Positions 44,204 to 52,593 of a stretch of DNA of 64,000 nucleotides are shown piece by piece (position 1 is the stretch's first letter; each line of letters starts with the position of its first letter). Where the stretch lies: the NCBI GenBank assembly GCA_014380365.1, contig JACMJZ010000013.1, positions 150,054-214,053 on the forward strand, given 5' to 3'. Below the pieces are notes generated by a model that had not been told where the DNA came from, ran no database searches, and saw nothing but the letters and a program-made list of their open reading frames with translations. Source of the stretch: Pyrinomonadaceae bacterium (GTDB lineage: Bacteria > Acidobacteriota > Blastocatellia > Pyrinomonadales > Pyrinomonadaceae). A program made the position numbers and the translations under genes.

Positions 44204-45673
44204 ATGAGCACAAATCATCATCAACTGGTCCGCGGTCTTGGGCCAATCGCTGCCATCTCCATCAACGTCGGCAATATCATCGGCACCGGCATCTTTCTTA
44301 AGGCCCGCGTGATGACGTGCAACGTCGGCACTCCCTGGCGAGTGATCCTGGCCTGGATTGCCGCCGGTCTGCTGGCTCTCGCTGGAGCGCTCACCTATGC
44401 CGAGTTGACCACGATGCGGCCGCATGCCGGCGCCGAGTACGTCATCACGAAGGACGCTTATGGACGCGTGTGGGGATTCCTCAACGGTTGGTCACAGTTT
44501 CTGATTTCGCGCACCGCGTCGGCGGCGGCACTCGCGGTCGGCTTCGCGATATTCATGAACAATCTTCTGGATGGAAAAATAAAGGCAGTCTGGCTCACAT
44601 TCACGATGCCGGGATTTGGTCACGAAGTTCAACTTGGCTCTTTGACAGTAATTGCGTTGATAACGCTCGCAGTGACCACCCTGATCAATTGTGCTGCGGT
44701 AAGTGTCAGCGGACACGTTGCTTCACTGATTACAATTCTAAAGGTCTTGCTCGTACTTGGAGTTGGCGTCGCGGCGTTCTTTTTCCAGGGCGGCGATTGG
44801 GGCAATTTCTCGATGGCGAGCACGGCCTCCTGTGAAGGCGAGGTAACCGGCGCTGGCTTGTTTGGTTTTAGCGCAGCGATGGTCGGAGCGCTCTGGGCCT
44901 ATGATGGCTGGAACAACATTTCTTACATGGCCGGTGAAGTGAAACACCCGGAGCGCAACTTGCCACTGGCCCTGATAGCCAGCATGCTCATAATCATCGT
45001 GCTCTACGTCCTCGTCAACGTGAGCTACTACTACGTAATGACGCCCACTGAGGTTGCCAGCGTTGATGCCAACGCGACATCAGTGGCGGCTGAGGCAATT
45101 AGAAAAATGTTGGGACCTGCCGCGGTGACGCTGATGGCCGCCGTGATGATGCTTTCTTCCTGGGGTTCGCTTCAGAGTTCAATCCTGGGAACGGCCCGCA
45201 TTCCCTATGCGATGGCTCGCGACGGCGTTTTCTTTCAGAGCCTGGCGCGCGTCTCCAAGAACACCAAGGTGCCGGTAATCTCGTTGGTGGTGCAGGGAGT
45301 TTGGGCGGGAGTACTAACCCTCTCGGGTTCGTTTGACCAACTAACCGACATGGCGGTTTTCGCGTTCTGGCTCTTCTACGGGCTGGTTGCGGGAGCTGTC
45401 TTCATATTTCGCTGGCGCGAGCCTGATGCCGTGCGGCCTTACAAAACGTGGGGTTATCCCGTGGTGCCGGGGCTGTTTATCCTAACGACGATTTATCTCA
45501 TCGGCACTACCATCTATAACTATCCTGCGCGATCGGTGATCGGGTTGGTAATCATCGCGGCGGGCTTGCCGGTGTATTGGTACTTCTCAAGCAAGAACCC
45601 GGAAACGCCTACGCCGGGACCAGCGTTGCCACCGGAAGAGCCTGGAGTCGGCCCGGATTCGATTCGGGAATAG
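44204..45673 (+). CDS. APC family amino acid permease/exchanger
   Basis: A 489-aa membrane protein with about 12 helices. The first helix GPIAAISINVGNIIGTGIFL contains the substrate-binding GxG-type break of APC/LAT transporters. Further helices include WRVILAWIAAGLLALAGALTYAEL and GALWAYDGWNNISYMAGEV, the latter strongly conserved in LAT-like exchangers. The C-terminus is a Pro/Glu-rich tail. Such proteins exchange or import amino acids across the inner membrane. Being 30 bases downstream of the decarboxylase, it may supply substrate or exchange it for product. The substrate is not determined. The stop is followed one base later by a REP-like hairpin. Confidence 0.88.
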   Translation: MSTNHHQLVRGLGPIAAISINVGNIIGTGIFLKARVMTCNVGTPWRVILAWIAAGLLALAGALTYAELTTMRPHAGAEYVITKDAYGRVWGFLNGWSQFLISRTASAAALAVGFAIFMNNLLDGKIKAVWLTFTMPGFGHEVQLGSLTVIALITLAVTTLINCAAVSVSGHVASLITILKVLLVLGVGVAAFFFQGGDWGNFSMASTASCEGEVTGAGLFGFSAAMVGALWAYDGWNNISYMAGEVKHPERNLPLALIASMLIIIVLYVLVNVSYYYVMTPTEVASVDANATSVAAEAIRKMLGPAAVTLMAAVMMLSSWGSLQSSILGTARIPYAMARDGVFFQSLARVSKNTKVPVISLVVQGVWAGVLTLSGSFDQLTDMAVFAFWLFYGLVAGAVFIFRWREPDAVRPYKTWGYPVVPGLFILTTIYLIGTTIYNYPARSVIGLVIIAAGLPVYWYFSSKNPETPTPGPALPPEEPGVGPDSIRE

Positions 45674-45674
45674 T

Positions 45675-45698
45675 GTAGGGGCACGGCACGCCGTGCCC
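45675..45698. repeat. REP-like palindrome upstream of the transposase
   Basis: GTAGGGGCACGGCACGCCGT followed by GCCC. It has the same unit as 46008-46035 and 46291-46318 but with an altered centre and a lost right tip. It lies between the permease stop and the transposase start, about 20 bases before the latter. Confidence 0.8.
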
Positions 45699-45718
45699 TT
45701 TTTGGTTCAATTGTTCGA

Positions 45719-46279
45719 ATGTCTACCGATGAAAATACTCATCGACGCTCTGTACGGCTACGTGGCTTCGACTATGCGTCTCGAGGATTCTTCTTCGTAA
45801 CGATCTGCACTCACAATAAGCAACCCACGCTCGGCAAGATTATTAATTACAAGTGCCGCCTATCTGATATCGGGCGGATTGTAGAGACCTGCTGGCGAGA
45901 GATTCCCGAACATTTTCCAAACGTATACTTGGACGAGTGGGTAATCATGCCCAATCATGTTCATGGCATCATCGTTATCAGGTATCCCAAAGGTTATGAC
46001 CCCTCAGGTAGGGGCACGGCATGCCGTGCCCCTACAACAATAGACACTCGCTCCGAGGAATTTGGGAAGCCTGTCGCCGGTTCACTCCCTACAATTATCA
46101 GATCGTTCAAATCCGCTGTCACCAAGCGCGTTAACGAACTTGCCACGAACACTCGTTCGCCTTTATGGCAACGCAATTACTTTGAACATGTGATTCGCGA
46201 TGAAGAGTCGTTGAACAAGATTAGAAACTACATATGGGAGAATCCTATTCATTGGTGGTCAGACGAATACAATGTTTGA
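45719..46279 (+). CDS. REP-associated tyrosine transposase (Y1/HUH, RAYT)
   Basis: A 186-aa single-strand transposase of the IS200-like Y1 superfamily, RAYT type. The N-terminus RRSVRLRGFDYASRGFFFVT is typical, and the metal-binding HUH motif is H80-V-H82 in MPNHVHGIIV. The C-terminal RNYFEHVIRDEESLNKIRNY and ENPIHWWSDEYN match the family. RAYTs nick and move REP palindromes. Here GTAGGGGCACGGC palindromes lie just before, just after and inside the gene. The internal one (46008-46035) encodes about residues 97-106 (GRGTACRAPT) without breaking the frame. Such proteins are usually chromosomal single copies tied to their REPs, and it probably mobilised the repeats here. Confidence 0.9.
   Translation: MSTDENTHRRSVRLRGFDYASRGFFFVTICTHNKQPTLGKIINYKCRLSDIGRIVETCWREIPEHFPNVYLDEWVIMPNHVHGIIVIRYPKGYDPSGRGTACRAPTTIDTRSEEFGKPVAGSLPTIIRSFKSAVTKRVNELATNTRSPLWQRNYFEHVIRDEESLNKIRNYIWENPIHWWSDEYNV
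46008..46035. repeat. Perfect 28-bp REP palindrome inside the transposase gene
   Basis: GTAGGGGCACGGC, a central AT, and the exact reverse complement GCCGTGCCCCTAC. It is identical to the copy at 46291-46318 and lies within the coding frame of the transposase. Confidence 0.95.
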
Positions 46280-46290
46280 ACACGGATACG

Positions 46291-46318
46291 GTAGGGGCAC
46301 GGCATGCCGTGCCCCTAC
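46291..46318. repeat. Perfect 28-bp REP palindrome downstream of the transposase
   Basis: Identical in sequence to 46008-46035, starting 12 bases after the transposase stop codon. Confidence 0.95.
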
Positions 46319-46325
46319 AAAGCAA

Positions 46326-46440
46326 TTACCGCTGAATCACCTGGATCAGCGTTGCACGTCTGCCTTCATTGGTTACCAGCAGTGTACATCCGTCGAGGCG
46401 ATAATCGATCGCCTCACCTTGCGTCCAGTCAAATAACCTT
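46326..46440 (-). pseudogene. C-terminal fragment of a paralogue of the 48022-49008 lipoprotein
   Basis: Read on the minus strand, the segment ends QGEAIDYRLDGCTLLVTNEG and RRATLIQVIQR before a TAA at 46326-46328. The intact lipoprotein ends QGEAIGYRLDGKALLATSEG and KRSPLIQVVRR. About 34 residues align, and upstream a stop interrupts the frame. There is no start codon or promoter, so this is a gene remnant. It directly follows the downstream REP palindrome. Confidence 0.8.
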
Positions 46441-46783
46441 CTAAAACTCATTGGAGCCAGGGCATTTTGTCAGTGTTTGTTGCCAATTTTATTGACACCC
46501 CTGGCTTAAGGCGTTACGCTCCGGCCGTCATTAGGCGTTGACGGTTTTTCACAGGTTCGCCGGGCGAATCCAGCAAGGCGGCTTTACTCAAGATAGCAAG
46601 CGTGGTTCCTCTCATGCCGAAACTCCCATACTCCGCGAAGGCAGCTCAACTTCTGATCGCTTAGTCCGAGTCAACAGCGGGCAGGTTGCTGCGCGTCGCT
46701 ATCTACGAAATCGCTGAAACCGCTTAACAGCAAACGCGGAACGTCTCTCCAGCAAGTGTCGCTGGCCTCCAGGGAGAAACAAA
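46441..46783. other. Intergenic stretch without a recognised gene
   Basis: No convincing frame, repeat or RNA is seen. The last bases hold the ribosome site AGGGAGAAAC of the next gene. The rest may be remains of the sequence that once linked the lipoprotein fragment to its 5' end. Confidence 0.4.
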
Positions 46784-48001
46784 ATGCTACCAGTGTTTTC
46801 AAGATTTCTGCTCGTGACTGCGGTCTTCTCTATCGCGTTCGGCGCCGGACCCTCCAGCAGCAGCCAAACACCATCACCGCAGAGTTCGCCGGACGCTTCG
46901 CCGATGGCCAGTCCGCGAAGGGATCTCTCAGGGACCTACGTGGGCCTGTTGCAGTACCCAGAAAAAGGACTCTACGGCGAGGCTACTCTGGTGATCACAG
47001 GAAACCGCTTCACATTCACAACCGGATCTACCACCCTGACGGGCCATATCACGACGAAAACCTTCAGTCGTCGGATCGAAATGGTCTTCGACGGTCAGCC
47101 GCCCTCCTCTGCGGCCACATCGATCTCGCTGCTCGCAGTCAAGGAGAAAGAGGACATCTGGCTTGGGAGCTCTCCTGGAGGAGACAGAGTCCACTTCTAC
47201 TTTGGAACCGAACGCCTCCTCAAGCGGATGGGAACTGGAGAAGCACCTGCAGGCGTCGCTTCCGATCCCACGCCCAGGAGGGCAGACATGCGGGCCGCTC
47301 CCAGAACCAGACGCGCGCAGCCGGTCGGGAGCGCATCGAGCGCAGGGCCATCGAGCGAGGGGCCCGAAGAGTCGACTGCTGGTTCAGCGCCGCCAGTCGG
47401 CTCAAGTCCGGCCGCGACCCCTGATAGCAGTTTCTTCAGCAAGCTTAAAGGTGAGGCTAGCGTCGTCTTCAATACACCACCGTCGATGAAGATGGAAGAG
47501 ACGAAGGTCATCGAATTGCTTGTTAGTCCATCAATGTCCGTCGAAGAGTTGACTGCCAAGCTTAGCGAACCCGGCGAGTCGGGAACGGGATCAACCCCAT
47601 ACGCCGACAGAATGGAAGCTCAACTTACCGGCACCGGGTTCACTATCACGCCCATAACTCCGGCGATTCAACCAGTCGAACCGGGCCACATCACCAAGTG
47701 GATGTGGGAAATCAAACCCAAGGACGGCGGCGCACAACGCCTGGTACTGTCACTCAATGCGGTCCTTAACGACGGCAAGGATCGCGCCATGGTCGAAACG
47801 TTCAGACGTGACATCAATATCAAGGTGAGTTGGTCGCAACGCGCCTCGGGCTTCGTTGGCGGATTGAAAGACATGCAGTGGCTTTGGGCGGCGATCATCG
47901 TGCCGATTGCCGGGGCAATCTATGGCTGGTGGCGCAAGAAGCAGAAAGCGCGTCGCCGCAAGAAGGGATCAGTCCGCGAAAAAAAGAGTTCTCAACCGTA
48001 G
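46784..48001 (+). CDS. Unknown exported protein with C-terminal membrane anchor
   Basis: A 405-aa protein. The signal peptide (1-22, FSRFLLVTAVFSIAFGAG) is followed by a Ser/Pro-rich stretch and a beta-rich domain (about 47-145: DLSGTYVGLLQYPEKGLYGE to VHFYFGTERLL). A low-complexity Ser/Ala/Gly/Pro linker (about 150-215) leads to a second beta domain (about 220-350: ASVVFNTPPSMKMEETKVIE to DINIKVSW). A single membrane helix (about 368-385, WLWAAIIVPIAGAIYGWW) and a Lys/Arg tail end the chain. The layout fits a periplasmic protein held in the inner membrane with a short cytosolic basic tail. I recognise no catalytic motif. It converges on the lipoprotein-murE pair. Confidence 0.7.
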   Translation: MLPVFSRFLLVTAVFSIAFGAGPSSSSQTPSPQSSPDASPMASPRRDLSGTYVGLLQYPEKGLYGEATLVITGNRFTFTTGSTTLTGHITTKTFSRRIEMVFDGQPPSSAATSISLLAVKEKEDIWLGSSPGGDRVHFYFGTERLLKRMGTGEAPAGVASDPTPRRADMRAAPRTRRAQPVGSASSAGPSSEGPEESTAGSAPPVGSSPAATPDSSFFSKLKGEASVVFNTPPSMKMEETKVIELLVSPSMSVEELTAKLSEPGESGTGSTPYADRMEAQLTGTGFTITPITPAIQPVEPGHITKWMWEIKPKDGGAQRLVLSLNAVLNDGKDRAMVETFRRDINIKVSWSQRASGFVGGLKDMQWLWAAIIVPIAGAIYGWWRKKQKARRRKKGSVREKKSSQP

Positions 48002-48021
48002 ATGAGATTAAGGCTCGGAAG

Positions 48022-49008
48022 CTACCGGCGCACGACCTGGATCAGCGGCGAACGCTTGCCTTCGCTAGTGGCTAGCAAAGCCTTTCCATCCAGACGATAA
48101 CCGATCGCCTCACCTTGCTTTCGTTCACCCAAGTCGATCGTATCCAGCGGCTGCTTCCAAATCTGATTGAACGAAGCGCCCGCCTCTGGCAACACCAATT
48201 CGTATCCCTGTTCATAGTCGCAGAGCGCAACGCGCAACCCATCAGGCGAAATATCTCCGCCGGTAATTAGTCCACCGAAGAAACCTGGCAAGCTGATTTC
48301 ACCCACGCGTACCATCGTCCTCGTTTCGCCAGTGCGCAGCGGGGCACGAGCCTCGTAGATGCCGGGGTTTCCCAACGGTATCTTCGTCACGATATAAAGG
48401 TTCCCGTTTTGCGGATGAACCAGCAACGCCTCGGCATCATAATCTCCATCCGGATACCGCAGCCGAATTGCTTCCGCGTCTTCGGTGGGGATCGGATGGG
48501 CCTTGGATGAGCTCGCGTCGGCCGGTGTAACTAGAGGCTCGGGCACGCGATAGACCTTTATCTCGGCCCGCGTTCCGCGGTTGTCTCCGATGTCTCCAAT
48601 GTAGAGATAGTTTGTGCCGCGCGCTGCTCCAGGCCCGGCCGCAATTCCTTCCCAATCGCGGGCAGTCGCTCCGGTAACGCGCCACACGCCCTTATGCAAC
48701 CCCCGCTCATCAATCGCATAAAGGAAAGGTCCGTCGCCCGAGTCGTTGTGCGTCCAGTAAAGTCCGGGCGTGGTGCGCGAAGCTACGATCCCGCTGCTCT
48801 CGTTAATCTCTTTATGTGAGAGAACGCCAAGTCTGGAAGGCGATCCGTAAGCACCCGCCGGCAGAGCAACCGCCTCCTTAGCTGTGGTCTTCCGCGAGCC
48901 ACGTGCAACTTCCCTGGCGTCTTCCGAAACTGCGACCTGCTGACAGGCAGATACGCAAAGCAGCAAACATGCAAGCAACATCGATGTGGAAACTTTGCGG
49001 CGGGTCAT
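48022..49008 (-). CDS. Exported lipoprotein, beta-propeller-like, unknown role
   Basis: A 328-aa protein with a lipoprotein signal (MLLACLLLCVSACQQ, Cys at about residue 22). The mature chain shows repeated beta motifs such as ESSGIVASRTTPGLYWTHND, YLYIGDIGDNRGTR and NLYIVTKIPLGNPG, which suggest a propeller similar to the esterase-like or SMP-30-type families. No catalytic set is evident. It may bind ligands or proteins at the outer membrane. Its start overlaps the murE stop by 4 bases, so it is translated with MurE. A broken C-terminal copy of this gene lies 1.6 kb away at 46326-46440. Confidence 0.72.
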   Translation of the reverse strand: MTRRKVSTSMLLACLLLCVSACQQVAVSEDAREVARGSRKTTAKEAVALPAGAYGSPSRLGVLSHKEINESSGIVASRTTPGLYWTHNDSGDGPFLYAIDERGLHKGVWRVTGATARDWEGIAAGPGAARGTNYLYIGDIGDNRGTRAEIKVYRVPEPLVTPADASSSKAHPIPTEDAEAIRLRYPDGDYDAEALLVHPQNGNLYIVTKIPLGNPGIYEARAPLRTGETRTMVRVGEISLPGFFGGLITGGDISPDGLRVALCDYEQGYELVLPEAGASFNQIWKQPLDTIDLGERKQGEAIGYRLDGKALLATSEGKRSPLIQVVRR

Positions 49009-50504
49009 CGTTTTGCGGGGAGGCCCTTTTCAGCCAGCGCCTCGCGCGCGACCTCTTTATCGTCGAAGTGAAAAATCTCGCGGCCAAGAATTTGATAGTC
49101 CTCATGGCCCTTGCCGGCAATCAAAACCAGATCGTCGCTGCTCGCTTCTGATATCGCCTGGTGAATCGCCTCGCGGCGATCCGCAATTTTGCGATACGGC
49201 TTTCCCGTCGACTGGATTCCGATCTCTACGTCTGACAAGATCTTTTCCGGGTCCTCCGTGCGGGGATTATCTGAAGTCAGTATTACAACATCGCTAAGGC
49301 TTCCCGCGGCCTTGCCCATTGGCGCTCGCTTTGAACCATCGCGATCGCCGCCGCAGCCAAAGACCGTAATAATCCTGCCTTTGGTCACTTCCCTCGCGGT
49401 GCGTAAGACATTGAGCAGCGCATCGTCGCTGTGCGCGTAGTCGACGACGACCGCGAATTGTCCATCATGAGCCACGCGTTCGAACCGGCCGGGCGCGCCG
49501 TTACATTTCTCCAGCGCCCGCGTTATCACATCGAGGTCGTAGCCGAGTGCGAGGCCGCTGGCAACAGCTGCCAGAGTGTTGTAGATGTGCGGCGGACCGA
49601 CCAGTGGCGAATGAAACTCACGCTCCTCCTCCGGCGTTCTTAAATTGAAACTCATGCCCTCGAGGGAAAACTCCGCGTCGCGCGCCGTGACATCAGCTTC
49701 CGAGTTCACTGCATAAGTGACAACTCGCAAACCCTCTCTCGCGAGTCGTTCAGCAAGCTCGACTCCGTATGGATCGTCAACATTAATTACTGACACGCGT
49801 GGCCTGGCGCCCAACCGGCCGTCAAATAGCCGCTGCTTTGCCACCCAGTAGTTTTCCATTGTCTTGTGATAGTCGAGATGGTCGCGGGTGAGGTTTGAAA
49901 AGACGGCGACAGCGTATTCGAGCCCATCGCAACGATGGAAATCCATCGCCTGTGACGACGCTTCCATCACCCCGGTCCGGCAACCAATCTCAACTGCCTC
50001 GCGCAGCATACGCTGCATGTCGGTGGCTTCAGGAGTCGTGCGCTCGGCTTTCCGACGTTCGGGGCCAAGCCGGTATTCGACGGTGCCGGTCATGGCTACC
50101 GGCTCGCCGGCAGCTTCCGGAATCGAGGCGATTAAGTAAGCGGTCGTGGTTTTTCCATTTGTTCCCGTGATTCCGACAAGCTGGAGTTCGCGCGAAGGGT
50201 GACGATGCACTTCGGCCGCCGCGAGGGCCATCGCGCGACGGACGTTGGCAACCTGGAGCCACGCGCCGTTGAAGTCAGCCGGTGGTTCCAGCTCAGAGAT
50301 AACTCCCAGCGCCCCGTGGCTCATCACCTGAGGCACAAACTTGTGCGCATCGAGCAACCCCCCGCGCACCGCCACGAATAAACCGTCCGGGCCAGCGCGC
50401 CGCGAGTCGTGGCTGATGTCGGTCACTGCGACGTTGCCATCGCCGGTAAGCTTTCCGCCGGTTACTTCGGCGACTTGTTTGAGTGTTACGGGTTGTTTAG
50501 TCAC
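49005..50504 (-). CDS. murE: UDP-N-acetylmuramoyl-L-alanyl-D-glutamate--2,6-diaminopimelate ligase
   Basis: A 499-aa Mur ligase that adds meso-diaminopimelate to UDP-MurNAc-Ala-Glu in the cytoplasm. The ATP loop is GITGTNGKTTTAYLI (near 113). The carbamylated-Lys and metal region follows the NLTRDHLDYHKTMENYW block. The specificity motif DNPR lies in TSDNPRTEDP near residue 405, which marks meso-DAP rather than lysine enzymes, and GKGHEDYQ follows near 465. This predicts DAP-type peptidoglycan. The start is a GTG with no strong ribosome site. It stands alone rather than in a dcw cluster, coupled only to the downstream lipoprotein gene. Confidence 0.95.
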   Translation of the reverse strand: MTKQPVTLKQVAEVTGGKLTGDGNVAVTDISHDSRRAGPDGLFVAVRGGLLDAHKFVPQVMSHGALGVISELEPPADFNGAWLQVANVRRAMALAAAEVHRHPSRELQLVGITGTNGKTTTAYLIASIPEAAGEPVAMTGTVEYRLGPERRKAERTTPEATDMQRMLREAVEIGCRTGVMEASSQAMDFHRCDGLEYAVAVFSNLTRDHLDYHKTMENYWVAKQRLFDGRLGARPRVSVINVDDPYGVELAERLAREGLRVVTYAVNSEADVTARDAEFSLEGMSFNLRTPEEEREFHSPLVGPPHIYNTLAAVASGLALGYDLDVITRALEKCNGAPGRFERVAHDGQFAVVVDYAHSDDALLNVLRTAREVTKGRIITVFGCGGDRDGSKRAPMGKAAGSLSDVVILTSDNPRTEDPEKILSDVEIGIQSTGKPYRKIADRREAIHQAISEASSDDLVLIAGKGHEDYQILGREIFHFDDKEVAREALAEKGLPAKR

Positions 50505-50529
50505 AGCGTTGAATTCTACGCAGGATCAG

Positions 50530-50663
50530 AGCGGGGGTAAACCACCCTTCCCAACTGAGCGCCGCGCGTCAGGCTTTTCCAATGTTGCTCGAAAGCCTGT
50601 CAATCTAATTCCCATGCTCAACTGGGAACAGCTCAGGGTTGGGAAGGCGGGCTTGCCCCCGCT
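50530..50663. repeat. 134-bp element with terminal inverted repeats
   Basis: The left end AGCGGGGGTAAACCACCCTT (50530-) and the right end GGCGGGCTTGCCCCCGCT (to 50663) are inverted. The tips match the 5172-5319 element, with different interior sequence. It lies between murE and the deacylase gene, upstream of both. Confidence 0.75.
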
Positions 50664-50717
50664 CTTAAAAAGCAACTACGATGCAGCGCTCCACGAATCC
50701 ATCTATGCGGTGAACTA

Positions 50718-52415
50718 ATGCTGACAAGAGTTTCACTCTTTACAATTCTATCTGCCATGCTTCTGTCTTCCTCCAGCCCGAGCGCTACCACCACGCCCGC
50801 GCCCGCCTACGATCTGCTGATCACGAACGGGCGAATTGTTGACGGCTCTGGCCGCGCGGGCTACGTCGCCGACCTCGCGATCAAGGGTGATCGAATTGTT
50901 CGCATTGGAAGTCTCAAGAGCGCCACGGCGTCTCGAGTGATTGATGCGCGCGGCATGGTAGTCGCGCCTGGTTTCATCGACATGCTGGGCCAATCCGAGG
51001 CGTACGTATTGATCGATCCGCGGGCAATGAGCAAGGTGATGATGGGCGTCACAACGGAAGTAACCGGCGAGGGCGAGTCGATCGCGCCAGTCAACGACCG
51101 GCTGATCAAAGAACAGGCAGACTTCCTCCGCCGCTACAATCTGAACATCGATTGGCGCACGCTGGCCGAGTACTTCGCCCGCCTGCAGAAACAAGGTTCC
51201 GGCGTCAACCTGGCAACCTTTGTGGGCGCCACACAGATTCGCGAATACGTGGTGGGCTTTGACAATCGCGCACCTACTGCGCAGGAGTTGGAAAAGATGA
51301 AGGCGTTGGTGGCCGCGGCAATGAAAGACGGCGCGCTCGGCCTTTCAACTTCACTGCAGTACGTTCCCGCACGTTTCGCCAAAACAGATGAGATTGTGGA
51401 ACTGGCGAAAGTCGCTCGCCAGTACGGCGGGATTTACGCAACGCATCAACGCAGCGAAGCGAATGCTCTTGATGAATCGCTCGCCGAAGTTTTTCAGATA
51501 GCGCGGGAGGCGCGCATTCCAGTTGAAATCTGGCATCTGAAAACGGCCTACAAAAAGAACTGGGGTCGGATGCCCCAAGTTCTCGCAAAAATCCGGAAAG
51601 CCCGAGCGCTGGGGCTCGACATCACCGCAGACGTTTATCCCTACATTGCCGGCAGCACCGCGCTCAGCGCGAGCCTGCCGCCCTGGGTGCTCGAGGGTGG
51701 CACGGAAAAAATGCTCGCACGTTTGCGCGACACGAGGATTCGCCAACAGCTAAAAAAGGAAATACCTACGGACTCCAAAGATTGGGAGAACATCTATCTC
51801 GGCAGCGGCGGCGCGCCCGGAGTTTTGATTAGTTCCGTGGTTAATCGTGAACTCGAGGCAATGCAGGGGAAACGTCTCTCGCAAATAGCTGAGGAACAAA
51901 ACAAGGAGCCGCTCGAGGCGCTCTTCGATCTGATTCTCGCTGACAACGGGCAGACTGGCGCGATCTATTTCATGATGAGCGAGATAGACTTGCGCGCGGC
52001 GATGCGTTCACCCTTCGTCAGCTTCTGCACGGACAGTGGCGCCCGCGCCACTGACGGACCATTGTCGCGTGCCAAGTCGCACCCGCGTGGATGGGGCGCC
52101 TATCCACGAATCCTCGGTAAGTACGTTCGTGACGAGCGCTTGTTAACGCTGGAGAAGGCAATTCAAAAGATGACTGGCATGCCGGCCAAACGCGTCGGTC
52201 TGCGCGACCGCGGTCTGTTGCGTGAGGGCATGTTTGCTGACGTTACCGTTTTCGACCCGCGCCGGGTTATCGACCGCGCCACCTTCGAAGTACCCAACCA
52301 ATATCCCGATGGAATTAAGTATGTCGTTGTAAACGGCCAGATGAGCGTAGACGACGGCAAGCGAACATCCGCCCTCGCGGGCCGCCCGTTACGCGGGCCT
52401 GGCTATGGGAAATAA
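50718..52415 (+). CDS. N-acyl-D-amino-acid deacylase-like amidohydrolase, exported
   Basis: A 565-aa amidohydrolase-superfamily protein with a signal peptide (1-25). It has the two-part beta sandwich typical of D-aminoacylases (YDLLITNGRIVDGSGRAGYV at the start, DVTVFDPRRVIDRATF at the end). Barrel residues include GVTTEVTGEGESIAP, YATHQRSEA, IWHLKTAYKKNWG and FCTDSGARATDGP, which keep the later His and Asp ligands. The first metal motif, usually HxH after APGFID, reads APGFIDMLGQSE here, so both His are missing. The family removes acyl groups from N-acyl-D-amino acids. With the altered site, activity or metal use may differ. Apparently monocistronic. Confidence 0.85.
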   Translation: MLTRVSLFTILSAMLLSSSSPSATTTPAPAYDLLITNGRIVDGSGRAGYVADLAIKGDRIVRIGSLKSATASRVIDARGMVVAPGFIDMLGQSEAYVLIDPRAMSKVMMGVTTEVTGEGESIAPVNDRLIKEQADFLRRYNLNIDWRTLAEYFARLQKQGSGVNLATFVGATQIREYVVGFDNRAPTAQELEKMKALVAAAMKDGALGLSTSLQYVPARFAKTDEIVELAKVARQYGGIYATHQRSEANALDESLAEVFQIAREARIPVEIWHLKTAYKKNWGRMPQVLAKIRKARALGLDITADVYPYIAGSTALSASLPPWVLEGGTEKMLARLRDTRIRQQLKKEIPTDSKDWENIYLGSGGAPGVLISSVVNRELEAMQGKRLSQIAEEQNKEPLEALFDLILADNGQTGAIYFMMSEIDLRAAMRSPFVSFCTDSGARATDGPLSRAKSHPRGWGAYPRILGKYVRDERLLTLEKAIQKMTGMPAKRVGLRDRGLLREGMFADVTVFDPRRVIDRATFEVPNQYPDGIKYVVVNGQMSVDDGKRTSALAGRPLRGPGYGK

Positions 52416-52438
52416 TCAAGAGTCTGACGTGCAGGTCA

Positions 52439-52518
52439 TTCAAGTAGTTCAGAGTTCAACCTTCAGGTTGCTGCCGGTGAAAGAGGCAAGCTGAAGCTTG
52501 AACTCTGAACTACTTGAA
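52439..52518. repeat. 80-bp hairpin with perfect 21-bp arms
   Basis: The left arm starts TTCAAGTAGTTCAGAGTTCA (52439-52459) and the right arm (52498-52518) is its exact reverse complement. An inner pair, CTTCAG and CTGAAG, extends the stem. It lies after the deacylase gene and could act as a terminator. Short TTGGACTTTGGACTC direct repeats follow at about 52530-52590. Confidence 0.85.
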
Positions 52519-52593
52519 CGGTCATCCACGTTGGACATTGGGCCTTGGACTTTGGACTCTTTCCCAGACCTTGGACTTTGGACTCTTTGTTAT

